Part shown: positions 33,247-40,774 of the stretch, piece by piece
Layout of the letters: each line of letters begins with the position of its first letter
Position numbering within the stretch: position 1 is the first letter of the stretch
Source: Actinomycetota bacterium
GTDB taxonomy: Bacteria > Actinomycetota > Geothermincolia > Geothermincolales > RBG-13-55-18
Direction of reading: 5' to 3'
Assembly (NCBI GenBank): GCA_016931915.1
Contig: JAFGDU010000122.1
Location: 1 to 40,774, forward strand
DNA: 40,774 nt
Program-made: the position numbers and the translations under genes
The notes under the pieces: model-generated
What the model saw: the letters and a program-made list of their open reading frames with translations, nothing else
What the model was told of the DNA's origin: nothing
The model's database searches: none

Positions 33247-34101
33247 ATGAAACGCGTAACCGGAAGGGAGATGAGGAAGCTCATCCTCGCGGTAACCCTG
33301 ATGACCCTGGCCCTGGTCCTGGGGGTTATCGCATATTTCATGATCGACGTTATTCTTACGTCCAACAACAACATCGAGAAGAACAAGCAGATGGTCCTGG
33401 ATAAGACCGTCAATACCATCAGGGACCTGGGAACGCATACGGGCCAGATCAGCAACAATACGGCCTTCCTGGGACTTTTGAACCAGGACGTTCTGGAGCA
33501 GGTCCTGCAGGGCGATACTGGATCCCTCTATGAACTGGTCGTACAGATCGCAACCATCTCTACCGAGGTTGAATACGTGGCCATAATCGAAGACGGAGAG
33601 GTGGTGACTTACCTCACGCCGTCGGGTCTGGACGTGGATCCAGACGAGCTTCCGGCCATGCCGTCAGACGGGGATCACGTGGTCCTGGACAGCCTGGCCG
33701 GCAGAGAAGGCTACTTCGTGTCCGTATTTTACCCCATTGACCTGAGCAACGTTGGCTTCGAGGAGTTCTACGTCAACGACGTCGTGGACCGCACGGCGGA
33801 GATGCAGGAGATCGACGACTACTTCGTCGCGCAGCGCAACGACCTCATCTTGCGCATGTCCGTCGCGGCGGGCATCGCCATCCTGCTCACCCTGCTCGTA
33901 ACCACCTTCGGCCTGCGCTACTTCACGGGCAAGTACGTCATGGAGCCGGTGGAGAAGCTCAACCACATGGCTGAGGAGATCGCCGACGGTACCTACGAGG
34001 GAGAGGTGGAGGTGGACAGGGACAGCGCCTACGCAGCCCTGCAGGGTCTGCTGCGCAGCGGCCAGATCATCCTGCAAAGGATGGACAAGGAGATCGAGTA
34101 A
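33247..34101 (+). CDS. Two-TM sensor protein ending after a HAMP domain
   Basis: A 284-residue protein built like the input half of a chemoreceptor or sensor kinase. It has a membrane segment at about 10-33, an extracytoplasmic sensing region of about 165 residues, a second membrane segment (about 203-225), and a HAMP domain (VMEPVEKLNHMAEEIADGTYEG). It stops about 50 residues into HAMP and its following helix (ILQRMDKEIE). No methyl-accepting, kinase or cyclase domain follows, and the next gene is on the opposite strand. A weak GGGGGT precedes the ATG. Confidence 0.75.
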   Translation: MKRVTGREMRKLILAVTLMTLALVLGVIAYFMIDVILTSNNNIEKNKQMVLDKTVNTIRDLGTHTGQISNNTAFLGLLNQDVLEQVLQGDTGSLYELVVQIATISTEVEYVAIIEDGEVVTYLTPSGLDVDPDELPAMPSDGDHVVLDSLAGREGYFVSVFYPIDLSNVGFEEFYVNDVVDRTAEMQEIDDYFVAQRNDLILRMSVAAGIAILLTLLVTTFGLRYFTGKYVMEPVEKLNHMAEEIADGTYEGEVEVDRDSAYAALQGLLRSGQIILQRMDKEIE

Positions 34102-34152
34102 GCGGGGGCCGGTCAGTTTCGAGTGCCGGTTCGAGGGCGGTAGTGTAGCAGT

Positions 34153-34929
34153 TCATTGCGCCAGAAAGCCGGCGTCCATTATATGGCTGCGCACCGCCTC
34201 CAGGGCCGGGCAGGAGGGGATATCCAGGAAACTGCGGGCTTCCGCGTCGTATTCCCTCACCGTATCGTCCTCGGGGACCCAGCCCAGCAGGGGCAGATCG
34301 GTATGGGAGGCGAGCCTTCCCGCCTCCTCTTCGCCGCGGGCGCGGTTGATTATCAACCCAAGTTTGCGGTAGTTGACGGCGTCGTCGGCCACCTTGCGGA
34401 TGGACTCCGCCACGCGTACGGCCTTGAGGGTGGTGTCGCTGACCAGCAGTAGGTGGGAGACGGAGCGCATGACGCGCCGGTTTACCTGCTCAACCCCAGC
34501 CTCGGCGTCGACCAGGGTCAGTGAGAAATGCGAGGAGAGGGACTCTATAGCCTCGCGCAGCAGGGTGTTGAGCTGGCAGTAGCAGCCCTCCTCCTCGGGG
34601 CGGCCCACGGAGAGAAAGCCGAGGTTGCCGGAGTCGAGGACGATCTCCATCATCTTGTAGTCAACCGATGCAGCCAGATCCACGCTGTCGGTGGAGTGTT
34701 CTCGCACGGTGGAGATGATCTCCTTGCGGATGTCGTTGACGGTATTTTCAGGGAAGCGGTTCAGGGCCATACCCAGGCCCACGGCGGGGTCGGCATCCAC
34801 CACGAGCACCTTGCCGCGGTTCTCCTCGGCGAGCAGGCGCGCGAGAAGCGCGGAGACGGTGGTCTTACCCACTCCGCCCTTGCCGCAGACGGCTATAACC
34901 TGGTTCGCCTCTGTGCGTTCTTCCTTCAT
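34153..34929 (-). CDS. CooC-like ATPase (MinD/ParA-type, CxC metal motif)
   Basis: A 258-residue P-loop ATPase with the deviant Walker A motif VCGKGGVGKTT at the start, VLVVDADPAVGLGMAL, a Walker B-like TLVDAEAGVEQ and LIINRA. It carries GCYC with C116 and C118, matching the CxC metal-binding pair at the dimer interface of CooC, the nickel-insertion ATPase of CO dehydrogenase. Start ATG 34929 lies seven bases after the ACS-like gene, preceded by AAGGAG. It is the third gene of an operon with an ACS-beta-like protein and an ASKHA activase. Its role in metallocentre maturation is inferred from family and context. Confidence 0.82.
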   Translation of the reverse strand: MKEERTEANQVIAVCGKGGVGKTTVSALLARLLAEENRGKVLVVDADPAVGLGMALNRFPENTVNDIRKEIISTVREHSTDSVDLAASVDYKMMEIVLDSGNLGFLSVGRPEEEGCYCQLNTLLREAIESLSSHFSLTLVDAEAGVEQVNRRVMRSVSHLLLVSDTTLKAVRVAESIRKVADDAVNYRKLGLIINRARGEEEAGRLASHTDLPLLGWVPEDDTVREYDAEARSFLDIPSCPALEAVRSHIMDAGFLAQ

Positions 34930-34936
34930 TCCACCG

Positions 34937-35662
34937 CTACTCCTTGGCTTCCCGTTCGCCCTTCAGCTTGTCACGTATCTTTCTGAGCTCCACCACCTCT
35001 TCGCATACGTCCACGTACTCGCATTCCTCGCAGTCGAAATTCATCTCCTCGTACATCTTTATCAGTGCCTCGACGATATCCAGTACCTTGTCGGCGGGGC
35101 CGGCCAGCTCGTCGACCTCCTCCTTCGAGGACGTGACCATGAGCACCTCCGCGCTGTGCACGAAGTCCAGTTGTTTCAAGGACTGGATGAGCGAGCTGCC
35201 CAGTATCTGGGCGCTGAATCCACCCGCCAGGGCTTCCTTGCTCACACGGCACCATATGGACTGCCTGCCCGGGAAGACGCGGGTCATCAGGCCACGCAGG
35301 CGCACCTTGTAGGTGGCGTCGCGCAGGTCGCGGTAGCAGTCGTATTCGTCCGAGAAGTCTCCCCCGACCATCACCACTTGTGCGAAGGGAAGGCTCGGCG
35401 AGGTGGACTCGAAGAAATCCGGTCCTACCAGGGTTATGCGGCCGTCCACCAGGCTGGCGCCAGTGTCCCAGAGCAGCAGGGAACGCGAGGCCATGCCCGG
35501 GTTGCCGAGTTCGAGCCCCGTGTCCTCGCTCAAGATGACCTGGCTGGCATCCGCGCGTGGGATTACCGGAGTAAAGGGAAGTTCCCGCGCCATGCCGGCA
35601 TCGTACTTGCCGTCGATGAAGGCCCTTACCTCGCTCAAGGGTGAGTCGAAAAGCCCCATCAT
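34937..35662 (-). CDS. Acetyl-CoA synthase beta (AcsB/CdhC)-like protein without the A-cluster domain
   Basis: A 241-residue protein. The part with TGLELGNPGMASRSLL, DGRITLVGPDFFE, FAQVVMVGGDF, YKVRLRGLMTRVF and SIWCRVSKEA resembles the domain that precedes the A-cluster domain in AcsB/CdhC (there GLELVRA, DGKVTIVGPDL, HVGGEL, MHLNQRYDVWMRISK); this is from memory of the family, not an alignment. The nickel-binding A-cluster domain is absent. Instead it ends in a cysteine motif, C211-x2-C214-x5-C220, followed by a charged helix. ATG 35662 overlaps the stop of the upstream activase gene (ATGA); ATG 35659 is equivalent. Function unknown; perhaps a carrier or chaperone for a metallo-enzyme. Confidence 0.6.
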   Translation of the reverse strand: MMGLFDSPLSEVRAFIDGKYDAGMARELPFTPVIPRADASQVILSEDTGLELGNPGMASRSLLLWDTGASLVDGRITLVGPDFFESTSPSLPFAQVVMVGGDFSDEYDCYRDLRDATYKVRLRGLMTRVFPGRQSIWCRVSKEALAGGFSAQILGSSLIQSLKQLDFVHSAEVLMVTSSKEEVDELAGPADKVLDIVEALIKMYEEMNFDCEECEYVDVCEEVVELRKIRDKLKGEREAKE

Positions 35663-36432
35663 TCGGCTTCCGCTAAGAGGGCAGCCCCGATGGCCGCCGC
35701 GAGGTGTGTATCCAGCGGAAAGGGCTGGTACTCGCCGTCCATGCGCTTGCATATCAGGTCCACCACCGTCCTCACCTTGGCTACGCCCCCGGTGAAGGTG
35801 TAACGGGTCCCCACCCCGAAGCGCCGCGCCTGCGAGGTGACGATGCGCGCCACCGAGTCACACAGCCCCGCCACGATATCCTCAGGCGCCTCGCCATTGT
35901 TCACGTGGGTGATGACCTCGCTCTCCACGAAGACTCCGCACTGGGAACTGATAGGGACCTGCTTGTTTGCACGGGATGCCGCCTCGTCGATGTGCTCCAC
36001 GGGTATGCCGACGGCGTTGCTCATGACCTCGAGGAAGCGGCCGGAACCGGAGGCGCACTTGTCGTTGCGCATGAAATCGACTACGTCGCCCTCTTCGTCA
36101 AGGAGGATAGAGGTTATGCTCTGGCCACCGATATCCACCACCAGCTCGACGTCCGGGAGGAAGCAACGGGCGGCCCATCCGATGCAGGCGATCTCGTCCT
36201 CGAGGATGTTGGCTTCCTCCACGAACTCGGCACCGCTGCCCGTTCCAATGATGCCGTCGAGGGATTCCATGTCCAGCGATGCTTCCCTGCACAGTGAGTC
36301 CATGAGGCCTTCGACCTCGCTCGCGATGTTGCCGGTGGTCTCGACCACCCTGGATGCGATCAGGCGTTCGCCGTCCATGATCACCGCTTTCGAGAAGAGA
36401 CTGCCGATATCGCATCCCATGGATTTCATCAT
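35659..36432 (-). CDS. 2-Hydroxyacyl-CoA dehydratase activator-like ASKHA ATPase (BadF/BcrA/HgdC family)
   Basis: A 257-residue ATPase of the family that injects electrons into 2-hydroxyacyl-CoA dehydratases and benzoyl-CoA reductases. It has GCDIGSLFSKAVIMDG (phosphate 1), VVDIGGQSITSILL (phosphate 2) and FTGGVAKV (adenosine). The two cysteines that hold the [4Fe-4S] cluster at the dimer interface are present: C126 in NDKCASGSGRF and C165 in SSQCGVFVES. A GGAGG lies just before the first ATG (36432; ATG 36429 also possible). No dehydratase or reductase subunit is encoded in the window, so its electron acceptor is unknown; the next two genes are the best candidates for partners. Confidence 0.88.
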   Translation of the reverse strand: MMKSMGCDIGSLFSKAVIMDGERLIASRVVETTGNIASEVEGLMDSLCREASLDMESLDGIIGTGSGAEFVEEANILEDEIACIGWAARCFLPDVELVVDIGGQSITSILLDEEGDVVDFMRNDKCASGSGRFLEVMSNAVGIPVEHIDEAASRANKQVPISSQCGVFVESEVITHVNNGEAPEDIVAGLCDSVARIVTSQARRFGVGTRYTFTGGVAKVRTVVDLICKRMDGEYQPFPLDTHLAAAIGAALLAEAE

Positions 36433-36471
36433 CTGACCTCCGCAAGCATAAAACAGCCGGTTCCTAAACGC

Positions 36472-36480
36472 ATTTTACCA
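36472..36480 (-). promoter_or_regulatory. Extended -10 promoter for the activase operon
   Basis: On the - strand TGGTAAAAT is a TGn-extended -10 about 40 bases before the activase start. No convincing -35 is seen. The region up to the AIM24 gene holds no other gene. Confidence 0.45.
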
Positions 36481-36618
36481 CTCTCGGGATAATAGGCTCA
36501 TGCCCCCCATCAGTCTTTCACCTGGCGCTGAGTGGCATAAGGGCGTCTACGATGATCCTTGCGTTGTTCTCTGGCGGGATGAAAGGCGCTACTGCCCTAT
36601 ACGTCTGGCGTAATAGAA

Positions 36619-36646
36619 ATGGGGCCAGGCCGGAGCCCGGCCCCAT
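36619..36646 (-). terminator. Terminator after the zinc-ribbon/AIM24 gene
   Basis: On the - strand ATGGGGCC and GGCCCCAT (outer arms at 36646-36639 and 36626-36619) form a GC hairpin, followed by TTCTATTA. The T-run is interrupted, so strength is uncertain. Confidence 0.65.
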
Positions 36647-36653
36647 GTAAAAG

Positions 36654-37625
36654 CTACTGGCCCAGGATACCCCCCAGCAGTCCGCCTGCGGTGCCGCTGC
36701 CCCCTCCCTTGGGATCCTGCAGGCTGGTCTTCGGGGCCTCTTCACTCGGTTGGATGACCACGTAACCGTTGCCCGAGAACGCAAGCTGGAACAATTCTCC
36801 ATGCCGGGAGCCGAGCAGCCCGCTCAGGCTCTTCAGGTTGGCGTCCACGTGCACCTGGGGGTCCAGGCCTTGAGACCAGGCGACGGTGGCATTGGGGTCG
36901 GTGAAGCATGGTTGCTCCGGAGTTACTTTCAGGGTCAGCGGGTCGCCCTTGCATATGAGGGCCAGGTATCCGGTGCCGGAGAGCTCCACCGTCCACAGGC
37001 CCGCGCTCACCATTCCCGCCGCGCCCTTGATCATCTTGATATCCCAGCCAATGCTGGGGGTGAAGGCAAGCAGGTTGAGGGCTTCCACGGTAATGGTCTC
37101 GTTGTTGAGATAGAGGAGGATGACGTTGTTCGACGCGTCGGCGAGGAACAGGTCCCCCGTGCCCTGGCATAGCATGAGCGAGAAAGACTCCCCGGATATG
37201 GCTTTCTTAACCCACTTGGCGGCGCCGCCACTTCCCTGGCGGGTGAAATTGATCTGGCCCTGGTAAGCCACCATGGAGCCTACCTTGGTCAGGACCTGGC
37301 CCCCGCAGGCTGCCATGTTGACCCGCAACAGTTTCTTGCTCTGCAGGCTGAAGGCATCCGGGACCTCCACCTCCTTGGATTCCTCCACCAGGCCGGCCAG
37401 GGATGTGGGAGCAAGCTCGCTCTTGGCTTGCTGCTGCGCGGGGGGTGGGCCAGGTGGTGCCTGCGGAGCCGGGGCGGTTGCCGGGGCTGCCTGCATGGCC
37501 GTATCGGCCGGCGGTGCGGCCGGAGGCTGCGTTTGCGCCGCAGGGGCACCCTGCAGGGACTGGCCGCAGAAACGGCAGAACGCCGCATTGTCCGCGTTTT
37601 CCTGATTGCAACTGGGGCAGAGCAT
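36654..37625 (-). CDS. Zinc-ribbon protein with AIM24 domain
   Basis: A 323-residue protein. The first 20 residues form a zinc ribbon (C3, C6, C17, C20: CPSC and CRFC). Then comes a Pro/Ala/Gln-rich linker (about 25-70), and residues ~90-300 match the AIM24 family, a beta-rich fold seen in bacteria and in a mitochondrial protein (GGQVLTKVGSMVAYQGQINF, GDLFLADASNNVILLYL, WTVELSGTGYLALIC). The tail is Gly-rich (about 305-323). AIM24 bacterial proteins have no settled function. A strong AAGGAGG lies six bases before the ATG. Confidence 0.82.
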   Translation of the reverse strand: MLCPSCNQENADNAAFCRFCGQSLQGAPAAQTQPPAAPPADTAMQAAPATAPAPQAPPGPPPAQQQAKSELAPTSLAGLVEESKEVEVPDAFSLQSKKLLRVNMAACGGQVLTKVGSMVAYQGQINFTRQGSGGAAKWVKKAISGESFSLMLCQGTGDLFLADASNNVILLYLNNETITVEALNLLAFTPSIGWDIKMIKGAAGMVSAGLWTVELSGTGYLALICKGDPLTLKVTPEQPCFTDPNATVAWSQGLDPQVHVDANLKSLSGLLGSRHGELFQLAFSGNGYVVIQPSEEAPKTSLQDPKGGGSGTAGGLLGGILGQ

Positions 37626-37691
37626 CTCATACCTCCTTCGTCCTACACGAGGTCGTTATCTAATACGGTTATTCAGACATGCCATAGATTG

Positions 37692-37697
37692 ATTATA
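37692..37697 (-). promoter_or_regulatory. Perfect -10 box upstream of the AIM24 gene
   Basis: TATAAT on the - strand, about 65 bases before the start codon; TTGCGA is upstream but at 20-bp spacing. Confidence 0.4.
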
Positions 37698-37812
37698 GAC
37701 CCTGAGCGTTGAGATTATCGCAATAACACGGGGTTTTTTTGGGCATATAGGCGGTCCCCGCGGGTGTGAGGTCTCGGGGATCGATATCGGTGCATGGTTA
37801 AGAGGTCTTTCT

Positions 37813-39315
37813 CTACGGCTGGCCGTCCTTGAGCTGGTGGTACAGGCGCAGTGCGCTGTCCGCGGCCATCTCGGTGCCTATCCCACGGCCGCCGGCGTCG
37901 GCTCCAACCAGGAAGAGTCCGCGAATAGGAGTATGTGACTGCGGGCGCCTGCTTCCGCTCTGGCCGACCTCCTGGGCGATCCCGATACAATCGCCGGCAG
38001 CCCTTCCGCTCAAGCGTGAGACGTCGCCGGTCAGAACCCTCTCAACCGCCACGGTCGCTCCCGCGAGCTCCGGGAAGATGTCGTAGGACATCTCCTCGGC
38101 CAGGTCCAGAAGGCATTCGGCCTGGGGGGCGCGGTCCAGGCTGGAGGGGGCGGGCACTCCGACGATGAGGCAATCGCCCCCAGGCGGGACCAGGGACGGG
38201 TCCCAGTTGCCAGGGGCGGTTGCGAAGAGGAAGAGTTCTTCGGGGATGCTCCCGTCCTGCAGGTAATCGAACATGGTGTGTGGGGAAAGACCAGGCATGT
38301 GCAGGAGGCACGGCGTGCGCATGGAGGAGATCTTGCGGTCGAGGAAGAATTTCACCGCTATGAACGCCTCGGAATCACTCAACCCATCCGCCCAGGCGAG
38401 ATAGTCAACGGGAAATGCATCGCGTCCCGCCAATTCGACGGTGCGCCTCAATCCGGCGCTTGAGACCACCATGTCGCCAGGGATAAACTCGCCCTCGCGA
38501 GTGGTAACGCCGCACACGCGGCCCCTGTCGACCTCTATGCCTGCTACCTCGCATGCTGCGCGCACGCTGCCGCCCGACTTCTCCAGGGCACGGAGGAAGG
38601 AAGCGGGTATGGCGCCGGAGCCGCCGCGGGGATAGCAAAGTAGCGAGGCCTGCATGGTGCTTGCGAGGATATAGGCGAATTCTCCCATGCTGGCACGGTG
38701 CCAGGGAAGCACCATGGTCAGCATGGCCTGGGCATGGAAGGTGCGCAGGAAGTCGTCGGCATCGGAGAGTTTGGCGAAGAATTCGCGCACGCAGATATCC
38801 TGAAGCTCGCAATAGAGGGGATAACGATGGTCACCGAAGCGCCTGGCCAGGGAAATAAACCCACCCAGACCCAATTCACGCGAGGCTTTTACGGCAGTGG
38901 AGGCCCAGCCCATCTTCTGCCAGCCCCTGACGTGTCCCCTGAGGAAGTTGAGAAGGGAAACGGGATGGGTGATGGAGGAGGCCATCTCCAGCTTGTGACC
39001 ATGAGGGCGCTTTTGGCCGGCCGTATGCTTTCCTGCGCCGGAGAGACTGAGCGTGAAGGCAGGAGTCGCTGCCGACCAGCTCGGACCCATGCCGACGATA
39101 CGGCTTATCTCGCCGAAGGGGCCCAGCGGGCCACGTCCGAACATGTGCACGCCGGTGTCCACGATGTATCCGTCGCGGGAAAGCGAAGAGCATTTCCCCC
39201 CTACAAAGGCGTTTTTCTCCAGGAGGGTGACGTGATGACCGGCATGCGACATGAGGGCAGCGAAAGCTGAACCCCCTGGCCCGGAGCCTATCACTATCAC
39301 CTTATGGCTCGACAT
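37813..39315 (-). CDS. FAD-dependent oxidoreductase, phytoene desaturase/CrtI-like
   Basis: A 500-residue flavoprotein. The N-terminus has the dinucleotide-binding motif VIVIGSGPGGSAFAALMSHAG and ends strand 2 with LLEKNAFVGGKCSS; the C-terminus has the second FAD motif GLFLVGADAGGRGIGTEMA. This arrangement is that of the CrtI/retinol saturase/protoporphyrinogen-oxidase-like superfamily. No phytoene synthase or isoprenoid gene lies near, so the substrate is open. ATG 39315 follows AAGGAAG by five bases; an extension upstream to 39342 lacks a ribosome binding site. Confidence 0.8.
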   Translation of the reverse strand: MSSHKVIVIGSGPGGSAFAALMSHAGHHVTLLEKNAFVGGKCSSLSRDGYIVDTGVHMFGRGPLGPFGEISRIVGMGPSWSAATPAFTLSLSGAGKHTAGQKRPHGHKLEMASSITHPVSLLNFLRGHVRGWQKMGWASTAVKASRELGLGGFISLARRFGDHRYPLYCELQDICVREFFAKLSDADDFLRTFHAQAMLTMVLPWHRASMGEFAYILASTMQASLLCYPRGGSGAIPASFLRALEKSGGSVRAACEVAGIEVDRGRVCGVTTREGEFIPGDMVVSSAGLRRTVELAGRDAFPVDYLAWADGLSDSEAFIAVKFFLDRKISSMRTPCLLHMPGLSPHTMFDYLQDGSIPEELFLFATAPGNWDPSLVPPGGDCLIVGVPAPSSLDRAPQAECLLDLAEEMSYDIFPELAGATVAVERVLTGDVSRLSGRAAGDCIGIAQEVGQSGSRRPQSHTPIRGLFLVGADAGGRGIGTEMAADSALRLYHQLKDGQP

Positions 39316-39466
39316 GTTACTTCCTTGAATTCGGCTTGACAACGGCGCCCGTCACCGCGGCCTGTCTTTCACGCTGTATACCTTAAACGCCGCAGTTATT
39401 ATGGGGGATAAACCCTCGTTTTGGTAGTACGGCCGGGGAAGCCGCACGGGCTCTGCGGCTGCGCGG

Positions 39467-40051
39467 CTAGACCTCCGTTGGCTGTTGAGAGATACGGTTG
39501 TCTTCCTGATCAACGAAGGTGAAGACCAGTTCGCCGCGGGGGTCGAAGGCGGAGCGTTCCGCCAGGACCAGGTGGTATGGGCTGGTGAGCACCTGGACGG
39601 TCATGCTGCCCGGCTCCGGCTCTACCAGCTCCACCTCGACCCTGACCTCGCTGCCGCTCTGGAAGGCGTGCATGATGGAGATGGCATACCCGCCGGTGCT
39701 CTTGGGGCCCTGCATGGCAGCGATGACGATATATTTATCGAAGTCGACGTAACCGATTGGTTCCTGGAAATATGACAGGGACACGAGGCGCTGGAACTCC
39801 TCCTCGTCGCTTATGGCCACGCATTCCGGAGGGGTGTCCTCGGGAACGGGTATCTCGTCTATGCGACCATATTCGCTGGTAACGTCCTGTGCAAGGGTCT
39901 GCAGGGGGATCTCTATACCGGCGCTTTCATCGCCATCCGGGGCTGCCTCGCCGCCGCAGCCGGGAGTGGCTATCGAGACCAGCGCAATGCAAATGCATAT
40001 TATGGAGAGCAGCAACGTTGTTTTCTGCGGTGGTCGGGTTTCAAGATGCAT
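39467..40051 (-). CDS. Putative lipoprotein with PrcB-like domain
   Basis: A 194-residue protein beginning at ATG 40051, nine bases after AAGGGG (GTG 40060 is less likely). It has a hydrophobic signal segment (about 11-28) ending in ATPGC with C32; proline before the glycine makes the lipobox non-standard. After an acidic linker, the C-terminal part reads YVDFDKYIVIAAMQGPKSTG followed by GYAISI and, near the end, VLTSPYHLVLAERS, which matches the PrcB C-terminal domain pattern (G-x-KPTGGY-like centre and a late SPY). PrcB was described with a spirochaete protease complex; here no protease is adjacent. Confidence 0.72.
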   Translation of the reverse strand: MHLETRPPQKTTLLLSIICICIALVSIATPGCGGEAAPDGDESAGIEIPLQTLAQDVTSEYGRIDEIPVPEDTPPECVAISDEEEFQRLVSLSYFQEPIGYVDFDKYIVIAAMQGPKSTGGYAISIMHAFQSGSEVRVEVELVEPEPGSMTVQVLTSPYHLVLAERSAFDPRGELVFTFVDQEDNRISQQPTEV

Positions 40052-40106
40052 GGTGTTCACCCCTTGCCATGGCAGGCATCGCGGTTTTCTTGCGGTCTAC
40101 GCCACT

Positions 40107-40134
40107 ATTATAGAGCAAGGCGTGCGTGCGGCAA
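40107..40134 (-). promoter_or_regulatory. Promoter of the PrcB-like lipoprotein gene
   Basis: On the - strand TTGCCG (40134-40129) and a perfect TATAAT (40112-40107) are 16 bp apart; the start would lie about 50 bases before the ATG. Confidence 0.55.
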
Positions 40135-40438
40135 GGAAGGCGGCCGCACCGCTCGGCAGGCAGGTGCTGCGTGCATGATATTGAGCGGTAATTATGTTAA
40201 TATCGAAGCGCCAAATCCGCCGCGGTTCCACGGTGAAATACGGCGCGGCGGAGACGTTACGTCCTGTAATAACTGTAGGAACGGGTATATAATAAAATGG
40301 CCGCTCAAGCGGCATGCACCGGGCGATGTAATAGTTCAGGGAGAATAATCGATTTGACCTCACCCCTGGACCGTGCCCGGAGTCTTGGACGGAGAAACCG
40401 TGGGGGCCGGTCCCCCGAGAAAGGAAAGGAGAGGGTTT
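40135..40438 (+). other. Divergent intergenic region with structured leader before the SDR gene
   Basis: It contains an 8-bp perfect inverted repeat CCGCCGCG (40217-40224) with CGCGGCGG (40244-40251), a TATAAT at 40288-40293 without a clear -35, a small hairpin GCCGC-TCAA-GCGGC (40300-40313) just after it, and a GGGGG/CCCCC hairpin near 40402-40416 about 25 bases before the start codon. Confidence 0.5.
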
Positions 40439-40774
40439 ATGGCAGAGGTAAGATTCGATGACCGCGTCGCAGTAGTGACCGGGGCCGGCGGCGGCCTGGG
40501 TAGGGAATACGCCTTGCTCCTTGCCAGCCGTGGGGCCAAGGTCGTCGTGAACGATCTGGGCGGCGCCTTCGACGGCACCGGTTCCGGGCACACCGCTGCG
40601 GAGCAGGTCTGCCAGGAGATCAAGGATGCCGGGGGAGAGGCCGTTCCCAACTTCGACAGCGTTGCCGACTGGGAGGGTGCCTCCAACATCATCAAGACGG
40701 CACTCGACTCCTACGGCAAGATCGATATCCTGGTAAACAACGCCGGCATCCTGCGCGACAAGAGCTTCCTCAAG
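40439..40774 (+). CDS. Short-chain dehydrogenase/reductase (3' partial)
   Basis: The first 112 residues of an SDR enzyme cut by the right edge of the window. It has the NAD(P) loop [18 protein letters not shown], the adenine-site aspartate in [15 protein letters not shown] and the NNAG motif in [12 protein letters not shown]. The VNDLGG form followed by ILRDKSF is typical of the (3R)-hydroxyacyl-CoA dehydrogenase-like SDRs related to peroxisomal multifunctional enzyme 2, so a role in acyl-CoA metabolism is likely. AAGGAGAGGG precedes the ATG. The active-site YxxxK lies beyond the window. Confidence 0.88.
   Translation, partial: MAEVRFDDRVAVVTGAGGGLGREYALLLASRGAKVVVNDLGGAFDGTGSGHTAAEQVCQEIKDAGGEAVPNFDSVADWEGASNIIKTALDSYGKIDILVNNAGILRDKSFLK

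Noticed and set aside
34691-35644. 317-codon + strand frame opposite the CooC-like and ACS-like genes
   Set aside because: The - strand genes have full family motifs; the + strand frame is low-complexity and lacks a start context.
1-40774. CRISPR array, insertion sequence or prophage
   Set aside because: No short regularly spaced repeats, transposase, integrase or terminal inverted repeats were seen.

Overview
This 40.8 kb window is a GC-rich chromosomal segment in which most genes are certain at family level. It reads as a monoderm (Gram-positive type) bacterium, probably a deep-branching anaerobic member of the Actinomycetota. That placement is an inference. It rests on a division cluster running ftsQ to ftsZ without ftsA, a meso-DAP type MurE, a class-E-like sortase, an L27 with no Prp-cleaved extension and no prp gene between rplU and rpmA, and strictly anaerobic-looking accessory proteins (a 2-hydroxyacyl-CoA dehydratase activator, a CooC-like ATPase and an acetyl-CoA-synthase-like protein).

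Layout. (1) Positions 1-13716 are a dcw cluster on the + strand: murE (5' end outside the window), murF, mraY, murD, ftsW, murG, murC, murB, ddl, ftsQ, then a 428-bp gap with a near-consensus promoter, then ftsZ and a terminator. Most junctions overlap or are a few bases long, so peptidoglycan precursor synthesis and division are co-expressed. (2) Positions 13822-18330 hold a radical SAM protein, its DUF2344 partner, an RNase E/G and a translationally coupled sortase. (3) Positions 18331-20781 are a separate island: a long non-coding stretch, a cyclic-di-GMP-I (GEMM-I) riboswitch followed by an intrinsic terminator, and a secreted CAP-domain protein with four ~105-residue repeats. It sits inside what is otherwise a common housekeeping order (rng, rplU, rpmA, obgE). 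(4) Positions 20955-27996 hold rplU, rpmA, obgE, proB, proA, nadD, a LytR_C/LCP-like membrane protein and rsfS, for ribosome assembly, proline synthesis, NAD synthesis and the cell envelope. (5) Positions 28091-32828 hold tRNA-Ala(GGC), a possible decayed gene, a structured leader before a flavodoxin-like gene, a HEAT-repeat protein, an acidic lipoprotein and an acyl-CoA-synthetase-like AMP ligase. (6) Positions 33247-34101 encode a two-TM sensor that stops at its HAMP domain. (7) On the - strand are a three-gene operon (ASKHA activase, ACS-beta-like protein, CooC-like ATPase; 36432-34153), a zinc-ribbon/AIM24 protein, a phytoene-desaturase-like FAD oxidoreductase and a PrcB-type lipoprotein. 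(8) The window ends in an SDR gene cut by the right edge.

The most unusual parts are the riboswitch-controlled CAP/repeat protein next to a sortase, and the three-gene activase/ACS-like/CooC-like operon, which looks like a metallocofactor activation module with no substrate enzyme encoded nearby. I saw no CRISPR array, intact insertion sequence or rRNA.
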